A DNA stretch of 46,727 nucleotides from Pisciglobus halotolerans (GCF_900113675.1 NZ_FOQE01000016.1:1161-47887); one strand, 5' to 3'; positions 25,572-39,069 are shown, counted from the first letter of the stretch. A program made the numbers and translations. The notes: generated from the sequence alone by a model not told the origin.

Positions 25572-26123
25572 ATGACAAAAGTTGCTGTTTTAGTGGGCAG
25601 TTTGCGCAAAGAATCTTATACGAAAAAAATAGCTGCTGCTTTGATGCAGTTGTTTCCAGAAGATGTAGAGACTGAGTTTGTAGAAATCGGGGATCTACCT
25701 TTATACAATCAGGACTACGATGACCAAAACGAGGTACCTGAAGCTTACCGGACATTCCGTGAAAAGATGAAGCAAATGGATGCTGTTTTGTTCGCTACGC
25801 CTGAATATAATCGTTCTGTTCCAAGTGTACTAAAAAATGCTATTGATGTGGGTTCACGCCCTTATGGAGAAAGTGTTTACGACGGCAAACCTGCTGCTGT
25901 AGTTAGTGTATCTCCAGGAGCCATCAGTGGATTCGGTGCCAACCATCACTTGCGGCAGTCACTTGTTTTCTTAAATATGCCGACACTACAACAACCCGAA
26001 GCTTATATCGGGAATGTCATCAATCTGTTAGGTGAAAATGGAGAAGTGACAAACGAAAGCACGCTTGAATTTTTCCAATTGATTGTTAATTCTTTTGTTG
26101 AATTGATTCACAAATATCAATAA
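25572..26123 (+). CDS. NADPH-dependent FMN reductase (YieF/ChrR-like)
   Basis: The 183-residue flavodoxin-fold reductase has the FMN phosphate loop VGSLRKESYTKK at the N terminus, the isoalloxazine contact ATPEYNRSVPSVLKNAIDV, and KPAAVVSVSPGAISGFGANHHLRQ. Family members reduce quinones, azo dyes or metal oxyanions with NAD(P)H; the role here is open. It has a strong AAAGGAG ribosome site, its own consensus promoter and a terminator, so it is monocistronic. Confidence 0.9.
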   Translation: MTKVAVLVGSLRKESYTKKIAAALMQLFPEDVETEFVEIGDLPLYNQDYDDQNEVPEAYRTFREKMKQMDAVLFATPEYNRSVPSVLKNAIDVGSRPYGESVYDGKPAAVVSVSPGAISGFGANHHLRQSLVFLNMPTLQQPEAYIGNVINLLGENGEVTNESTLEFFQLIVNSFVELIHKYQ

Positions 26124-26143
26124 AATCAATCTAACCATAAAAG

Positions 26144-26187
26144 AACTGCCTAGAAAGCCAACATAGTATTGGTTTTCTAGGCAGTTT
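26144..26187. terminator. Terminator after the FMN reductase gene
   Basis: AACTGCCTAGAAAGCCAA pairs with TTGGTTTTCTAGGCAGTT (one wobble) and is followed by TT. The tail is short, but the stem is very stable. Confidence 0.7.
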
Positions 26188-26302
26188 TGATTTGTCCGAA
26201 AAAATTTTTTCATTAGGTGGGAAGCATTTCGGTTTAAAAAAGATAGTTTCATTTATTTAGGTTAAACTGACGCTTCTTTGGAATCTAAACGCAACAAAGT
26301 GA

Positions 26303-26572
26303 TCAGTCTTTGATTAAGTTTTTTCGTTCTAAATATTCCTCTTTACTTATTTCTCCATTAGCGAATTGTCTATCTAAAGACGCTAGAGCTGTTTCTTTAG
26401 AAGCAGGTTGTTTGTTCCTGTGTCGAATAACGAGAAAAATCACTAGGGAGATCATAAGAAAAATACTCCAATTGAAAAAGTGACCGCTCATAAAGCTGTG
26501 ACTCATGGGATTCCCCATAGACCCATGCTGGGTAAAAAGGTTTCCACAAAAATTTTGGAATGAATGGTGCAT
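26303..26572 (-). CDS. Met/His-rich small membrane protein with SHOCT domain
   Basis: The 89-residue protein starts at the ATG at 26572 with GAGGAG upstream; a longer frame to 26695 has no ribosome site. Residues 1-35 are rich in soft-metal ligands: His 2, 3, 16, 25 and 31, Met 1, 19, 23 and 28, and Cys9. One membrane helix follows (about 36-53, SIFLMISLVIFLVI), then a basic stretch and a SHOCT motif (LASLDRQFANGEISKEEYLERK). A CsoR-type operator 30 bp upstream supports copper or thiol-stress control. Copper binding is inference. Confidence 0.75.
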   Translation of the reverse strand: MHHSFQNFCGNLFTQHGSMGNPMSHSFMSGHFFNWSIFLMISLVIFLVIRHRNKQPASKETALASLDRQFANGEISKEEYLERKNLIKD

Positions 26573-26601
26573 GTTTAAATCACGCTCCTCAAAAATATAT
26601 T

Positions 26602-26619
26602 TATACCTGTATGGGTATA
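26602..26619. promoter_or_regulatory. CsoR/CstR-type operator
   Basis: TATACCTGTATGGGTATA is a near-perfect dyad (TATACC / GGGTATA) of the kind bound by the CsoR family of copper or persulfide repressors. On the minus strand it overlaps TATAAA at the expected -10 of the SHOCT gene. Confidence 0.6.
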
Positions 26620-26761
26620 CGGTAACATGAACTTGCTTTTTTAACAAGTAAAAGAATGCACAATCAATAACGAAAGAAAAAGAAAAGACATTCACTAGTC
26701 AATAATGACTTTTCATTTATTTTGGAAACAAACAAGTAAAAAAGAAATTTTAAAATTAAAA

Positions 26762-26799
26762 AGAAAGGGCTTGCAAGAAAAGCAAAGTTATGCTATTAT
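26762..26799 (+). promoter_or_regulatory. Promoter of the beta-glucoside operon
   Basis: TTGCAA (26771-26776) and TATTAT (26794-26799) are 17 bp apart. AGAAAGGGCTTGCA at 26762-26775, over the -35, is a weak cre-like sequence with three mismatches. Confidence 0.65.
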
Positions 26800-26807
26800 T
26801 TTCCCAT

Positions 26808-26897
26808 AAAGGATTGTGACTGGTGATGCAGGCAAAACCTAGATTAATGCGAAGGGACAAGTGGTTTGTCATTTGGCATTAGTTTAGGTTTTTTTTT
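26808..26897 (+). promoter_or_regulatory. RAT antiterminator and overlapping terminator, leader of licT
   Basis: The LicT/SacY-type RNA antiterminator begins AAAGGATTGTGACTGG and ends GCAGGCAAAACCT (26808-26840). Its 3' part is also the left arm of a terminator in which AACCTAGATTAATGC pairs with GCATTAGTTTAGGTT, followed by nine T. This is a textbook BglG-family switch. Confidence 0.92.
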
Positions 26898-26921
26898 ATT
26901 GGAAGAGGTGATGTTTACTGT

Positions 26922-27761
26922 ATGCGGATAGAGAAAGTCTTTAATAACAACGTCGTGCTCGCAAAAGCCAATGATCAATCTGAGATGATCGTAATGGGAA
27001 AGGGAATCGGCTTTCAAAAGAAAGTAGGAGATACTTTTGAAGAAGAACGGATCGATAAAAAGTTTGTCATTCAAGAAGATGATCCGGCTCAGCGCTTAAA
27101 GGAAATCTACCAAGATATTCCTGTGGAAGAATCAGATGCTGTTTTTATCATCATTTCTCTAGCTGAGCAGAAGTTGCAGCAAACCTTTGATCCCAATGTC
27201 TATCTGACATTAGCAGACCATATTCATTATGCTTTGCAGCGAAAAAAAGAAGGTATCCAATTAAAAAATCCACTAGCTTGGGAAGTTAAGAAATTTTATC
27301 GCCGAGAATATGAACTTGGCAAAGAAAGTTTATCTGTCATCAAAACTCATACACATACGCAGCTTGATAATGATGAAGCCGCATCGATTGCTCTCCATTT
27401 TGTAAACGCTCAAAAGGAAGGACAATTAATTGAAGAAACGATTAGAGTAACTCGAATTGTTCAAGATATTTTAAATATTGTACGATTGCACTTTGGTATA
27501 ACTTTTGATGAGGAATCTATCTCTTATAATCGTTTTTTAACTCATTTGCAATACTTTGCACAGCGAGTCGTTCTGGGAGAGTTATACCAGTCTTCACAAG
27601 ACACTTTTTTATTAGAACAAATAAAAGCCAATTATCCAGGATCTTATACTTGCACAAGCAAAATTGCTATCTATATTGAAGAAAGCTATCATTTTAACAT
27701 CTCGCCCGATGAAAAAGTGTATTTATCGATTCATATTCATCGTGTAGTCAATCAAAACTAA
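26922..27761 (+). CDS. licT: BglG/LicT-family transcriptional antiterminator
   Basis: The 279-residue RNA-binding antiterminator has a CAT domain at residues 1-55 (MRIEKVFNNNVVLAKA; GKGIGFQKKVGD). PRD1 carries H100 (or H102) and H159; PRD2 carries H208 and H271 (or H273). Phosphorylation of the PRDs by the beta-glucoside EII and HPr links activity to substrate and carbon status. It lies between two RAT elements, so it controls its own leader and that of bglP. GAAGAGGTGATG is the ribosome site. Confidence 0.94.
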   Translation: MRIEKVFNNNVVLAKANDQSEMIVMGKGIGFQKKVGDTFEEERIDKKFVIQEDDPAQRLKEIYQDIPVEESDAVFIIISLAEQKLQQTFDPNVYLTLADHIHYALQRKKEGIQLKNPLAWEVKKFYRREYELGKESLSVIKTHTHTQLDNDEAASIALHFVNAQKEGQLIEETIRVTRIVQDILNIVRLHFGITFDEESISYNRFLTHLQYFAQRVVLGELYQSSQDTFLLEQIKANYPGSYTCTSKIAIYIEESYHFNISPDEKVYLSIHIHRVVNQN

Positions 27762-27778
27762 ATCATTCATCTGCTTTT

Positions 27779-27874
27779 AAAGGATTGTGACTGGTCATGC
27801 AGGCAAAACCTAAGCAGGTAGCTGTTGGAATAGAATTTTTTCTGTTCTTCTCTAGCTATCTGTTTGGGTTTTTT
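27779..27874 (+). promoter_or_regulatory. Second RAT antiterminator/terminator, leader of bglP
   Basis: AAAGGATTGTGACTGG and GCAGGCAAAACCT recur (27779-27811). They overlap a terminator in which AACCTAAGCAGGTAGCT pairs with AGCTATCTGTTTGGGTT, then a T-run ending at 27874. LicT is expected to act here as well. Confidence 0.92.
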
Positions 27875-27898
27875 ACTTTTTCTAGACAAACCAAATAA

Positions 27899-29857
<1,959 letters not shown>

Positions 29858-29876
29858 CCAGAAAAAGTGTTATTGC

Positions 29877-29926
29877 TTGTTTTCAGGTTCTATGTCAAAA
29901 GTATAGGACATAGGGTCTGAAAACAA
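29877..29926 (+). other. Long intercistronic hairpin between bglP and the first GH1 gene
   Basis: TTGTTTTCAG, GTT, CTATGTC, a 10-base loop, then GACATAG, GGT, CTGAAAACAA form a 20-bp stem with an internal GTT/GGT section. No T-run follows. An mRNA processing or 3'-protecting element is more likely than a terminator. A possible extended -10 TGTTATGCT lies just before the next gene. Confidence 0.6.
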
Positions 29927-29981
29927 CTAAAAAATGATGTTCATTTATTAAGAAAAAATGAATGTGTTATGCTAGAAATAA

Positions 29982-32859
<2,878 letters not shown>

Positions 32860-32882
32860 GACAGGATCAAAGATAAAACAAG

Positions 32883-32945
32883 TAAACTTGGTGCAGTTTT
32901 GAAGCTGATTTTTAAAGGCTGCGCCAAGTTTATTTTGTTGTTTTT
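32883..32945 (+). terminator. Terminator of the beta-glucoside operon
   Basis: TAAACTTGGTGCAG (32883-32896) pairs with CTGCGCCAAGTTTA (32919-32932), followed by TTTTGTTGTTTTT. Confidence 0.8.
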
Positions 32946-33257
32946 CAAAAAAAATATAAAAAAACTTGATAACTGGACCGTTAGAGGAGTACACTGTTAC
33001 CTGAGAAGTTTTTAGTTGTAAGAGAATAGGTTCGCTCAGTAGCAAAAATACGTATATCGCATATGAATCATCTCCTTCCGTAAAAGAAAGAGGTGTTTTT
33101 CTATTTTTTGCGGCTCTTCTTAGCGCTAGGAAGGAAACACTTTTATTTAATAGAATAAATCAGTTGGTTCCTCGTTTAGTCAAAGAAAGGTGAACCCGTT
33201 AATCTTTTATAAAATGAGCTTTTTTACTGAAAAAAATATTTAAAGGAGAAATGTACG
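32946..33257. other. Leader region upstream of the MFS gene
   Basis: There is no gene. CCGTAAAAGAAAGA near 33080 can pair with TTTTTCTATTTTTTGCGG downstream, a possible attenuator-like hairpin before the MFS gene. No known riboswitch or clear promoter was recognised. Confidence 0.35.
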
Positions 33258-34703
33258 ATGAAAAGTGACACTACCCAGAGAAGTACATCTTTTGCCCAAA
33301 TCGTATCGATTTTAGGGGTTATCATCATGGGCTCATTTGTCACAATATTGAACCAAACCTTGATGAGTACAGCATTGCCGCGGATCATGCATGAATTTTC
33401 CATCACACCGACACAAGGACAGTGGCTGACAACCGCTTATATGCTGATCAATGGGATCATGATCCCTATTACGGCTTTTTTAGTTGACCGGTTCACGACG
33501 AGACAATTGTTTTTGTTTTCCATGTCTATTTTCTCAGTTGGAACATTGATTGGAGCAACCGCTCAAGTGTATAGCATGCTGATCGTTGGACGAATGATCC
33601 AAGCAATAGGTGCCGGCATTATTTTGCCTTTACAAATGATCGTGGTCTTATATATGTTCCCTCTAGAAAAGAGAGGCTCTGCTATGGGCTTGATCGGCTT
33701 AGCGATGAACTTTGCTCCCGCTATCGGCCCGACTTTTTCAGGATGGGTAGTCCAAAACTTCCACTGGAATATGTTGTTTTACTTTATTTTGCCATTTGCA
33801 ATATTAGATGTGATCGTTGCTTTCTTTGTATTAAAGAATGTTGGAGAAACGAGCAAGCCGAAACTGGATTTCTTAAGCGTCATTTATTCTACATTAGGCT
33901 TCGGCGGGATGCTGTTTGGATTGAGCAATGTTTCTTCTCAACCTTTCTTCAGTATAAATGTGGCTTTGCCGCTGGTAGTCGGTGCGATTTCACTGGTCCT
34001 TCTGGTCAAAAGATCAAACCAGTTAGACGAGCCGTTATTGAACTTTAGTATCTTTAAATACCGCAATTATCGTTTAAACTTGATCATCACACTGATCCAG
34101 TTGGCTGGAATGTATGGAGCCATTATTTTATTACCGATTTATTTTCAAGATATTCGAGGACTGACACCGATGCGCTCTGGAATGGCCTTGTTGCCGGGGT
34201 CGTTAGTGGTTGCTGCGATGAGTCCTATTACTGGAAGAATGTTCGACAAAATAGGCGGAAAGAAATTGGCGGTTGCTGGTTTGTTTTTAGTCACTATTGG
34301 TACCGGCTTGATTGGTTTTGTTGATTTATCTACACCGATATCTCACATTATTCTCTTGCAAGTAGTTCGTTCTTTCGGTTTTGCATTGACGCTGATGCCA
34401 TTGCAAACTTCTGCATTTAATGCGGTGCCGCTACATCTTGCTTCCCATGCGTCCGCTCTATTTAATACGATGCGCCAATTGGCTGGTTCGCTGGGGATTG
34501 CGCTGTTTGTCGTTTTGATGACATTGGTTTCACAAAATTCGCTAGCCAGCAATCATGCGCAACGTGTAGCTGACTTAGCTGGATTCCGCGCTGTGTTTAT
34601 AGGAGCTGGATTATTAACGTTAGTGGCCTTCCTATTGACTTTTATTATGCGTGATGAACCCTATACGGAAGCTGAAAAAGAAAGAATTGAAGAAAAGATG
34701 TAA
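33258..34703 (+). CDS. DHA2-family MFS multidrug efflux transporter
   Basis: The 481-residue protein has about 14 membrane helices. Motif D1-like NQTLMSTALPRIMHEF, QWLTTAYMLINGIMIP and the motif A region DRFTTRQLFL mark the EmrB/QacA drug:proton antiporter subfamily. Motif C-like GLAMNFAPAIGPTFSGWVV is present, and the second half has PITGRMFDKIGGKKL. The start has AAAGGAG at 9 bases. It has no local regulator and is monocistronic. Lincosamide-type LmrB pumps are close relatives by pattern, but the substrate is unknown. Confidence 0.9.
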   Translation: MKSDTTQRSTSFAQIVSILGVIIMGSFVTILNQTLMSTALPRIMHEFSITPTQGQWLTTAYMLINGIMIPITAFLVDRFTTRQLFLFSMSIFSVGTLIGATAQVYSMLIVGRMIQAIGAGIILPLQMIVVLYMFPLEKRGSAMGLIGLAMNFAPAIGPTFSGWVVQNFHWNMLFYFILPFAILDVIVAFFVLKNVGETSKPKLDFLSVIYSTLGFGGMLFGLSNVSSQPFFSINVALPLVVGAISLVLLVKRSNQLDEPLLNFSIFKYRNYRLNLIITLIQLAGMYGAIILLPIYFQDIRGLTPMRSGMALLPGSLVVAAMSPITGRMFDKIGGKKLAVAGLFLVTIGTGLIGFVDLSTPISHIILLQVVRSFGFALTLMPLQTSAFNAVPLHLASHASALFNTMRQLAGSLGIALFVVLMTLVSQNSLASNHAQRVADLAGFRAVFIGAGLLTLVAFLLTFIMRDEPYTEAEKERIEEKM

Positions 34704-34739
34704 AAAAACGCTGATCGATGACACCGATCAGCGTTTTTT
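34703..34739. terminator. Bidirectional terminator
   Basis: AAAAAACGCTGATCG and CGATCAGCGTTTTTT form a 15-bp perfect stem with a short loop, between convergent MFS and prenyltransferase genes. Confidence 0.9.
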
Positions 34740-34748
34740 GATTAAAAA

Positions 34749-35657
34749 TTAGAAATTCAATAAGATTCCCAAAATGGTACTTACAATCATAAATAACGGG
34801 ATAACAGCTGAGTTTTGAACAGCTGTAATAAAGGTTTCTTCTTTAACTTGTTTGTTCATAAAAATGTTGATGTTCTTTTGAATAATAGGGAACGAGAACA
34901 AGGTCAAAAGGATCAATTTTGGATAAATGCCAAGAAAAACAGAAACGATCAAAGAAAGGTAAGCGATATAGTATAATCCTTTATAAAGCGCAAGCGATTT
35001 TGGCTTGCCGATATAGTAGGGCAATGTAAAGCGGTTGTCTTCAACATCTTCTTCTAGGTCGCAAATGTTGTTGGCTAGCATAATATTTGTAACTGTAATG
35101 ACAGTAGGCAAGGAAGCTAAAAAGATTTTGCCGACTGTAGCAGCGTTTAACACCATGACATTAAAGCCATTTACGTAAACAACGACAAAAAGAATGGCGA
35201 ATCCCATTGCTAGTCCTGAAAAAATTTCTCCGAATGGTGTGCTGGAAATAGGTCTGGGACCAGCTGTATAAAAAATCCCGATTAAAAAGCAAATAATGCC
35301 GACATATAATAGCAGCATGCTGGTTTGCGCAACCAAATAAAATCCAAGTAAGGCTGAGATGATTCCAACAATATAATAAGAAGCACGAACAGCTGGTAAA
35401 GATAGCTTTTCCTGCCCGATCACCATGTGGTTTACGGAAGAGGAATGTTTATTTGAAGCGACAACGTAATCTAAGTACTCGTCACGGATATTCACTGCCA
35501 TATGAAACAAGATGGCCACGACAAAAGCAATGGCAGTCAGTCCTAAATGGAATTCCCGATAATTATACCAAGCATATAAAACGCCAATAATAGCTGGAAA
35601 AATACTTGCTGTGGTAGAATACATCTGAGATAATTTAAAAAATGATTTGATGTCCAA
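34749..35657 (-). CDS. menA: UbiA-family prenyltransferase, MenA-like
   Basis: The 302-residue membrane protein (about 8-9 helices) attaches a polyprenyl chain to 1,4-dihydroxy-2-naphthoate for demethylmenaquinone synthesis. The first Asp-rich motif is in NIRDEYLDYVV; the second is in ANNICDLEEDVEDNRFTLP. No other men gene is in the window, but the polyprenyl synthase (45229-46215) and cytochrome bd genes lie nearby, fitting a quinone-dependent respiratory role. AAAGGAG precedes the ATG. Confidence 0.85.
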   Translation of the reverse strand: MDIKSFFKLSQMYSTTASIFPAIIGVLYAWYNYREFHLGLTAIAFVVAILFHMAVNIRDEYLDYVVASNKHSSSVNHMVIGQEKLSLPAVRASYYIVGIISALLGFYLVAQTSMLLLYVGIICFLIGIFYTAGPRPISSTPFGEIFSGLAMGFAILFVVVYVNGFNVMVLNAATVGKIFLASLPTVITVTNIMLANNICDLEEDVEDNRFTLPYYIGKPKSLALYKGLYYIAYLSLIVSVFLGIYPKLILLTLFSFPIIQKNINIFMNKQVKEETFITAVQNSAVIPLFMIVSTILGILLNF

Positions 35658-35831
35658 TTTATTTTTCTCCTTTGTTTATTATTGTCTATGCTAAATGTAT
35701 TGCGACTTTAATAATATGCACTTTTTAATAGCTGCTGTCAAGGCATGGGGCCTTACAGATAAATCGAAAAAGGCTGTTAAGCATTTCCCTAACGGCTGAC
35801 TAAGTAGTTTGTTTCGCGTAGGCAAGCTGAA

Positions 35832-35882
35832 ATAAAAAGAACCAACCTATCTATAAGAGATTGAACTTACAGATAAGCTGGT
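35832..35882 (-). terminator. Terminator of the DUF454 gene
   Basis: On the minus strand ACCAGCTTATCTGTAAG pairs with CTTATAGATAGGTTGGT over 17 bp (three G-T wobbles), loop of 8, then TCTTTTTATTT. The three mismatches are wobbles only on this strand, which supports the orientation. The rest of 35658-35976 holds no gene. Confidence 0.7.
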
Positions 35883-35976
35883 CGAAGCAGCTGGTATTTT
35901 AAAGAAATAGGGGAGAGATAGACTCGCATGTATACTCTTTGCTACTTTCGCTTGCAGATCAGGTTTTGACGTCACC

Positions 35977-36366
35977 TTACTCTTTTTCTTTTTCGACAGG
36001 TCGCGTCGGGATAAAAAAGAAGAGCACGATGGTTTGTGTAACCAACATAAATACCAGCATCAATCTAATGAGGGGAAGAGGGGTGAAATAGATAGAAATG
36101 CCGACCATGATATAAACCGATAGCAGAATGTTTAGCTTATTCCGCATAGAAATAGAACGGGTCTCTAAATATTCAGCTACATAGCGTTGATAGAGTCTAG
36201 TCGTTTTCAGCCAGCGGTGAAAAGCTTCTGAACTGCGTATGAAACAGAAAGCAGACAACAGAAGAAAAGGTGTTGTAGGCAGAAGCGGCAGAACTGAACC
36301 GATCGCACCTAAGATAAAAGAGATTAAACCGATGCTGACAAGTAATATTTTTTTTAAACGTTTCAT
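35977..36366 (-). CDS. DUF454 (YbaN-like) membrane protein
   Basis: The 129-residue protein has the YbaN family pattern: helix 1 with GLISFILGAIGSVLPLLPTTPFLLLSAFCFIRSS, then FHRWL and YLETRSISMRNK, and two C-terminal helices. The function of the family is unknown, though members often lie near respiratory or heme genes; here it is divergent from cydA. It starts at the ATG at 36366 with AGGAGGAAAC. Confidence 0.88.
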   Translation of the reverse strand: MKRLKKILLVSIGLISFILGAIGSVLPLLPTTPFLLLSAFCFIRSSEAFHRWLKTTRLYQRYVAEYLETRSISMRNKLNILLSVYIMVGISIYFTPLPLIRLMLVFMLVTQTIVLFFFIPTRPVEKEKE

Positions 36367-36494
36367 TGTTTCCTCCTAGAAAGCATTCTTTGTATACTTT
36401 TGAACGCAATGGTCTTGCAGATACTAGTCTAACGTGTTAGAAGAATAAAAGAAATAGATTTTCAAATAAATCGTCGGCTTATAGAATTTTTTTA

Positions 36495-36565
36495 ACAAGT
36501 ACACCTTGTAAAATAGCTTAGAATGATTATAATGTAAAGAGGAGTGAAAAGTTACAACGCTGTAA
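36495..36565 (+). promoter_or_regulatory. cydA promoter with two small palindromes
   Basis: TTGTAA (36506-36511) and TATAAT (36528-36533) are 16 bp apart. ACAAGTACACCTTGT (36495-36509) overlaps the -35, and TTACAACGCTGTAA (36552-36565) lies about 20 bp after the -10. Either could be a redox or heme repressor site. The classical Rex half-site TTGTGA is not complete in either. Confidence 0.55.
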
Positions 36566-36621
36566 GAATACGAACTGTTTGCAAAGGCAGTGACTGTTTA
36601 TTTTACTAAGGAGGAGTTTAA

Positions 36622-38028
36622 TTGAATTTGGATATTGTATCGCTAGCACGTTTTCAATTTGCGATGACAACAGTGTACCATTTCTTCTTTGTACCTTTAT
36701 CGATTGGATTGGCTTTCGCTATTTCAATCATGGAAACCATGTATGTAGTTAAAAAAGATGAAATGTATAAAGATATGGCTAAATTCTGGGGTCATATTTT
36801 TCTGTTGAGTTTTGTAGTAGGGGTCGTTACTGGTTTGATCCAAGAGTTCCAGTTTGGTATGAACTGGTCTGATTATTCCCGATTTGTTGGAGATATTTTC
36901 GGTTCGTTATTAGCTTTAGAAGCTTTATTGGCCTTTTTCTTAGAATCGACTTTTATCGGGTTATGGATGTTCGGCTGGGATCGTTTTAACGCGAAAGTTC
37001 ATGCTGCTTTTATGTGGTTGATTTGGTTTGGATCTATTTTATCTGCCTTCTGGATTTTAGTAGCGAACAGTTTCATGCAACATCCAACTGGCTACACGAT
37101 CCGCAATGGACGGGCAGAATTGGACAACTTCGGTGCTTTGCTGACCAATGCGCAAGCTTGGTATGAAGTGACGCACGTTGTCTTTGGTGCTATTTTACTA
37201 GGTGGATTCGTAGTCGCAGGATTATCTGCCTTTAAATTATTACGCAAGCAAGACGTGAAGTTCTTTAAACGTTCATTAAATGTTGGTTTGACGATTGGCT
37301 TAGTTGGTGCAGCTTTGGCTGTCTTCTCAGGAGACTTGCAAACGAAAGCACTCGTGGAAGACCAACCAATGAAATTTGCCGCAACGGAAGGACTTTATGA
37401 AGATTCAGGAGATCCAGCTTCATGGACAGTTGTGGGGATTCAGGATACTGTCAACAAAAAATCAACTTGGTCGATCGAGATACCTTACATGTTGAGTATT
37501 TTATCATTCAATAAACCAGAAGGCGCTATTCGCGGAATGAATACCATAAACAAGGAATTGATAGAGACTTATGGTGAAAGAGATTATTACCCAGCTGTGA
37601 GAACTTTATTCTGGAGTTTTAGAGTAATGGCGATCAGCGGTGGATTCTTATTGATGATTGGTGCACTTGGCTTGTGGTTCAGTAAGAAGAAACAAAAGAT
37701 TATGGAAATGAAATGGCTGTTGTCCATTATTGCATTTTGTACGTTTGTTCCATTCATCGCTAATACGGCTGGATGGTTGATCACTGAATTAGGACGTTAT
37801 CCTTGGACCGTTTATGGCTTATTCACGATTGAAGATAGTGTATCGCCAAACGTATCCGTAGCTTCCTTAGTGACAAGTAATTCGATCTACTTTGTCTTAT
37901 TTACAGCTTTAGGAGCTGTGATGGTCTACCTTGTTTACAAAGAAATGCAAAAAGGTCCTTACCATGTAAGTGAATTGGAAAAGGGCGAAAGCGAAGAACA
38001 AGATACGTATGAAAAGGGGGCGTTGTAA
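36622..38028 (+). CDS. cydA: Cytochrome bd quinol oxidase subunit I
   Basis: The 468-residue subunit holds hemes b558, b595 and d and oxidises quinol while reducing oxygen. H20 (TTVYHFFFVPLS) and H185 (YEVTHVVFGA) are heme-ligand positions, and K251/E256 in QPMKFAATEGLY form the quinol loop. The Q loop is short, as usual in Gram-positives (468 residues versus more than 500 in E. coli). The start is TTG at 36622 with AAGGAGGAG 5 bases away; the TTG two codons later (36628) is an alternative. First of the cydABDC operon. Confidence 0.95.
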   Translation: MNLDIVSLARFQFAMTTVYHFFFVPLSIGLAFAISIMETMYVVKKDEMYKDMAKFWGHIFLLSFVVGVVTGLIQEFQFGMNWSDYSRFVGDIFGSLLALEALLAFFLESTFIGLWMFGWDRFNAKVHAAFMWLIWFGSILSAFWILVANSFMQHPTGYTIRNGRAELDNFGALLTNAQAWYEVTHVVFGAILLGGFVVAGLSAFKLLRKQDVKFFKRSLNVGLTIGLVGAALAVFSGDLQTKALVEDQPMKFAATEGLYEDSGDPASWTVVGIQDTVNKKSTWSIEIPYMLSILSFNKPEGAIRGMNTINKELIETYGERDYYPAVRTLFWSFRVMAISGGFLLMIGALGLWFSKKKQKIMEMKWLLSIIAFCTFVPFIANTAGWLITELGRYPWTVYGLFTIEDSVSPNVSVASLVTSNSIYFVLFTALGAVMVYLVYKEMQKGPYHVSELEKGESEEQDTYEKGAL

Positions 38029-38031
38029 AAA

Positions 38032-39069
38032 ATGGCTGATGTTAATAATTTACAACTGCTGTGGTTTGCTTTGATCGGTGTCTTGTTTGCCGGCTTCTTC
38101 TTTCTAGAAGGTTTTGACTTTGGAGTCGGAATGGCAACGCGCTTTGTAGCCAAAGACCTGCCTGAACGCAATCAGTTGATCTCAACGATCGGTCCAGTTT
38201 GGGATGGGAATGAAGTATGGCTGATCACAGCTGGGGGAGCATTGTTTGCTTCTTTTCCTGGCTGGTATGCTTCTTTGTTCAGCGGCTTTTACTTGATTTT
38301 ACTGATCATTCTGTTTGGTTTGATCATTCGTGGTGTTTCGTTTGAATTTCGCAGTAAGATGCAGACTCCTGCAACACGCGCAATTTGGGATTGGACGCTC
38401 TTTATCGGCAGCTTGATCGTGCCTTTCTTCTTTGGCCTGATGTTTACGAGTATGGTCAAAGGGATGCCAATGGACGCTGAAGGCAACATTCGTGCAACTT
38501 TTACCGACTATTTCAATCTCTTCTCGATCGTTGGCGGGGTAGCGATGGTTTTGCTGTGCTTCTTGCATGGTTTAAATTATATTCGCTTAAAAACAATTGG
38601 AGAAGTACATGTACGAGCTGGTGTTTATGCTAAGCGACTATATATTGTACTCTTTATAGGTTTGGCAGCATTTGCTGGTCTATTGTATACTTCAACAGAT
38701 TTCTTTACTGTGCATCCTGTTTCAACATGGTCACTGCTTGCTTTAATCATTGTCTTGTCGATCTTGGCAACTTTTGGGGCCTATAAAGACAAAGAAATCT
38801 TGGCCTTTATCACGAGCGGTTTGACTTTAGTAGCACTTGTAGCCTTGTTGTTCTTCGGCTTGTTCCCACGCGTGATGGTCAGCTCCATCTCTGCTGAAAA
38901 CAGTCTGATGATCAGTGAAGCATCAAGTACACCTTATACGTTGAAGATCATGTCTTGGGTTTCCTTGACCTTCCTACCGATCGTTTTAGGTTATCAAACT
39001 TGGTCTTACTACGTTTTCCGGAAACGGATCAAAAAAGAAAGTGGAGTGGAAGATTCATATGGTGGATAA
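38032..39069 (+). CDS. cydB: Cytochrome bd quinol oxidase subunit II
   Basis: The 345-residue membrane subunit stabilises the heme-bearing subunit. Family blocks are LWFALIGVLFAGFFFLEGFD, FGVGMATRFVA, GPVWDGNEVWLITAGGALFA and a C-terminal TYVF-like helix. It begins 3 bases after the cydA stop with GGGGGC as ribosome site, so translation is coupled. Its end overlaps cydD. Confidence 0.95.
   Translation: MADVNNLQLLWFALIGVLFAGFFFLEGFDFGVGMATRFVAKDLPERNQLISTIGPVWDGNEVWLITAGGALFASFPGWYASLFSGFYLILLIILFGLIIRGVSFEFRSKMQTPATRAIWDWTLFIGSLIVPFFFGLMFTSMVKGMPMDAEGNIRATFTDYFNLFSIVGGVAMVLLCFLHGLNYIRLKTIGEVHVRAGVYAKRLYIVLFIGLAAFAGLLYTSTDFFTVHPVSTWSLLALIIVLSILATFGAYKDKEILAFITSGLTLVALVALLFFGLFPRVMVSSISAENSLMISEASSTPYTLKIMSWVSLTFLPIVLGYQTWSYYVFRKRIKKESGVEDSYGG

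Noticed and set aside
29877-29926. Intrinsic terminator after bglP
   Set aside because: No T-run follows the hairpin; the next bases are CTAAAAAATG.
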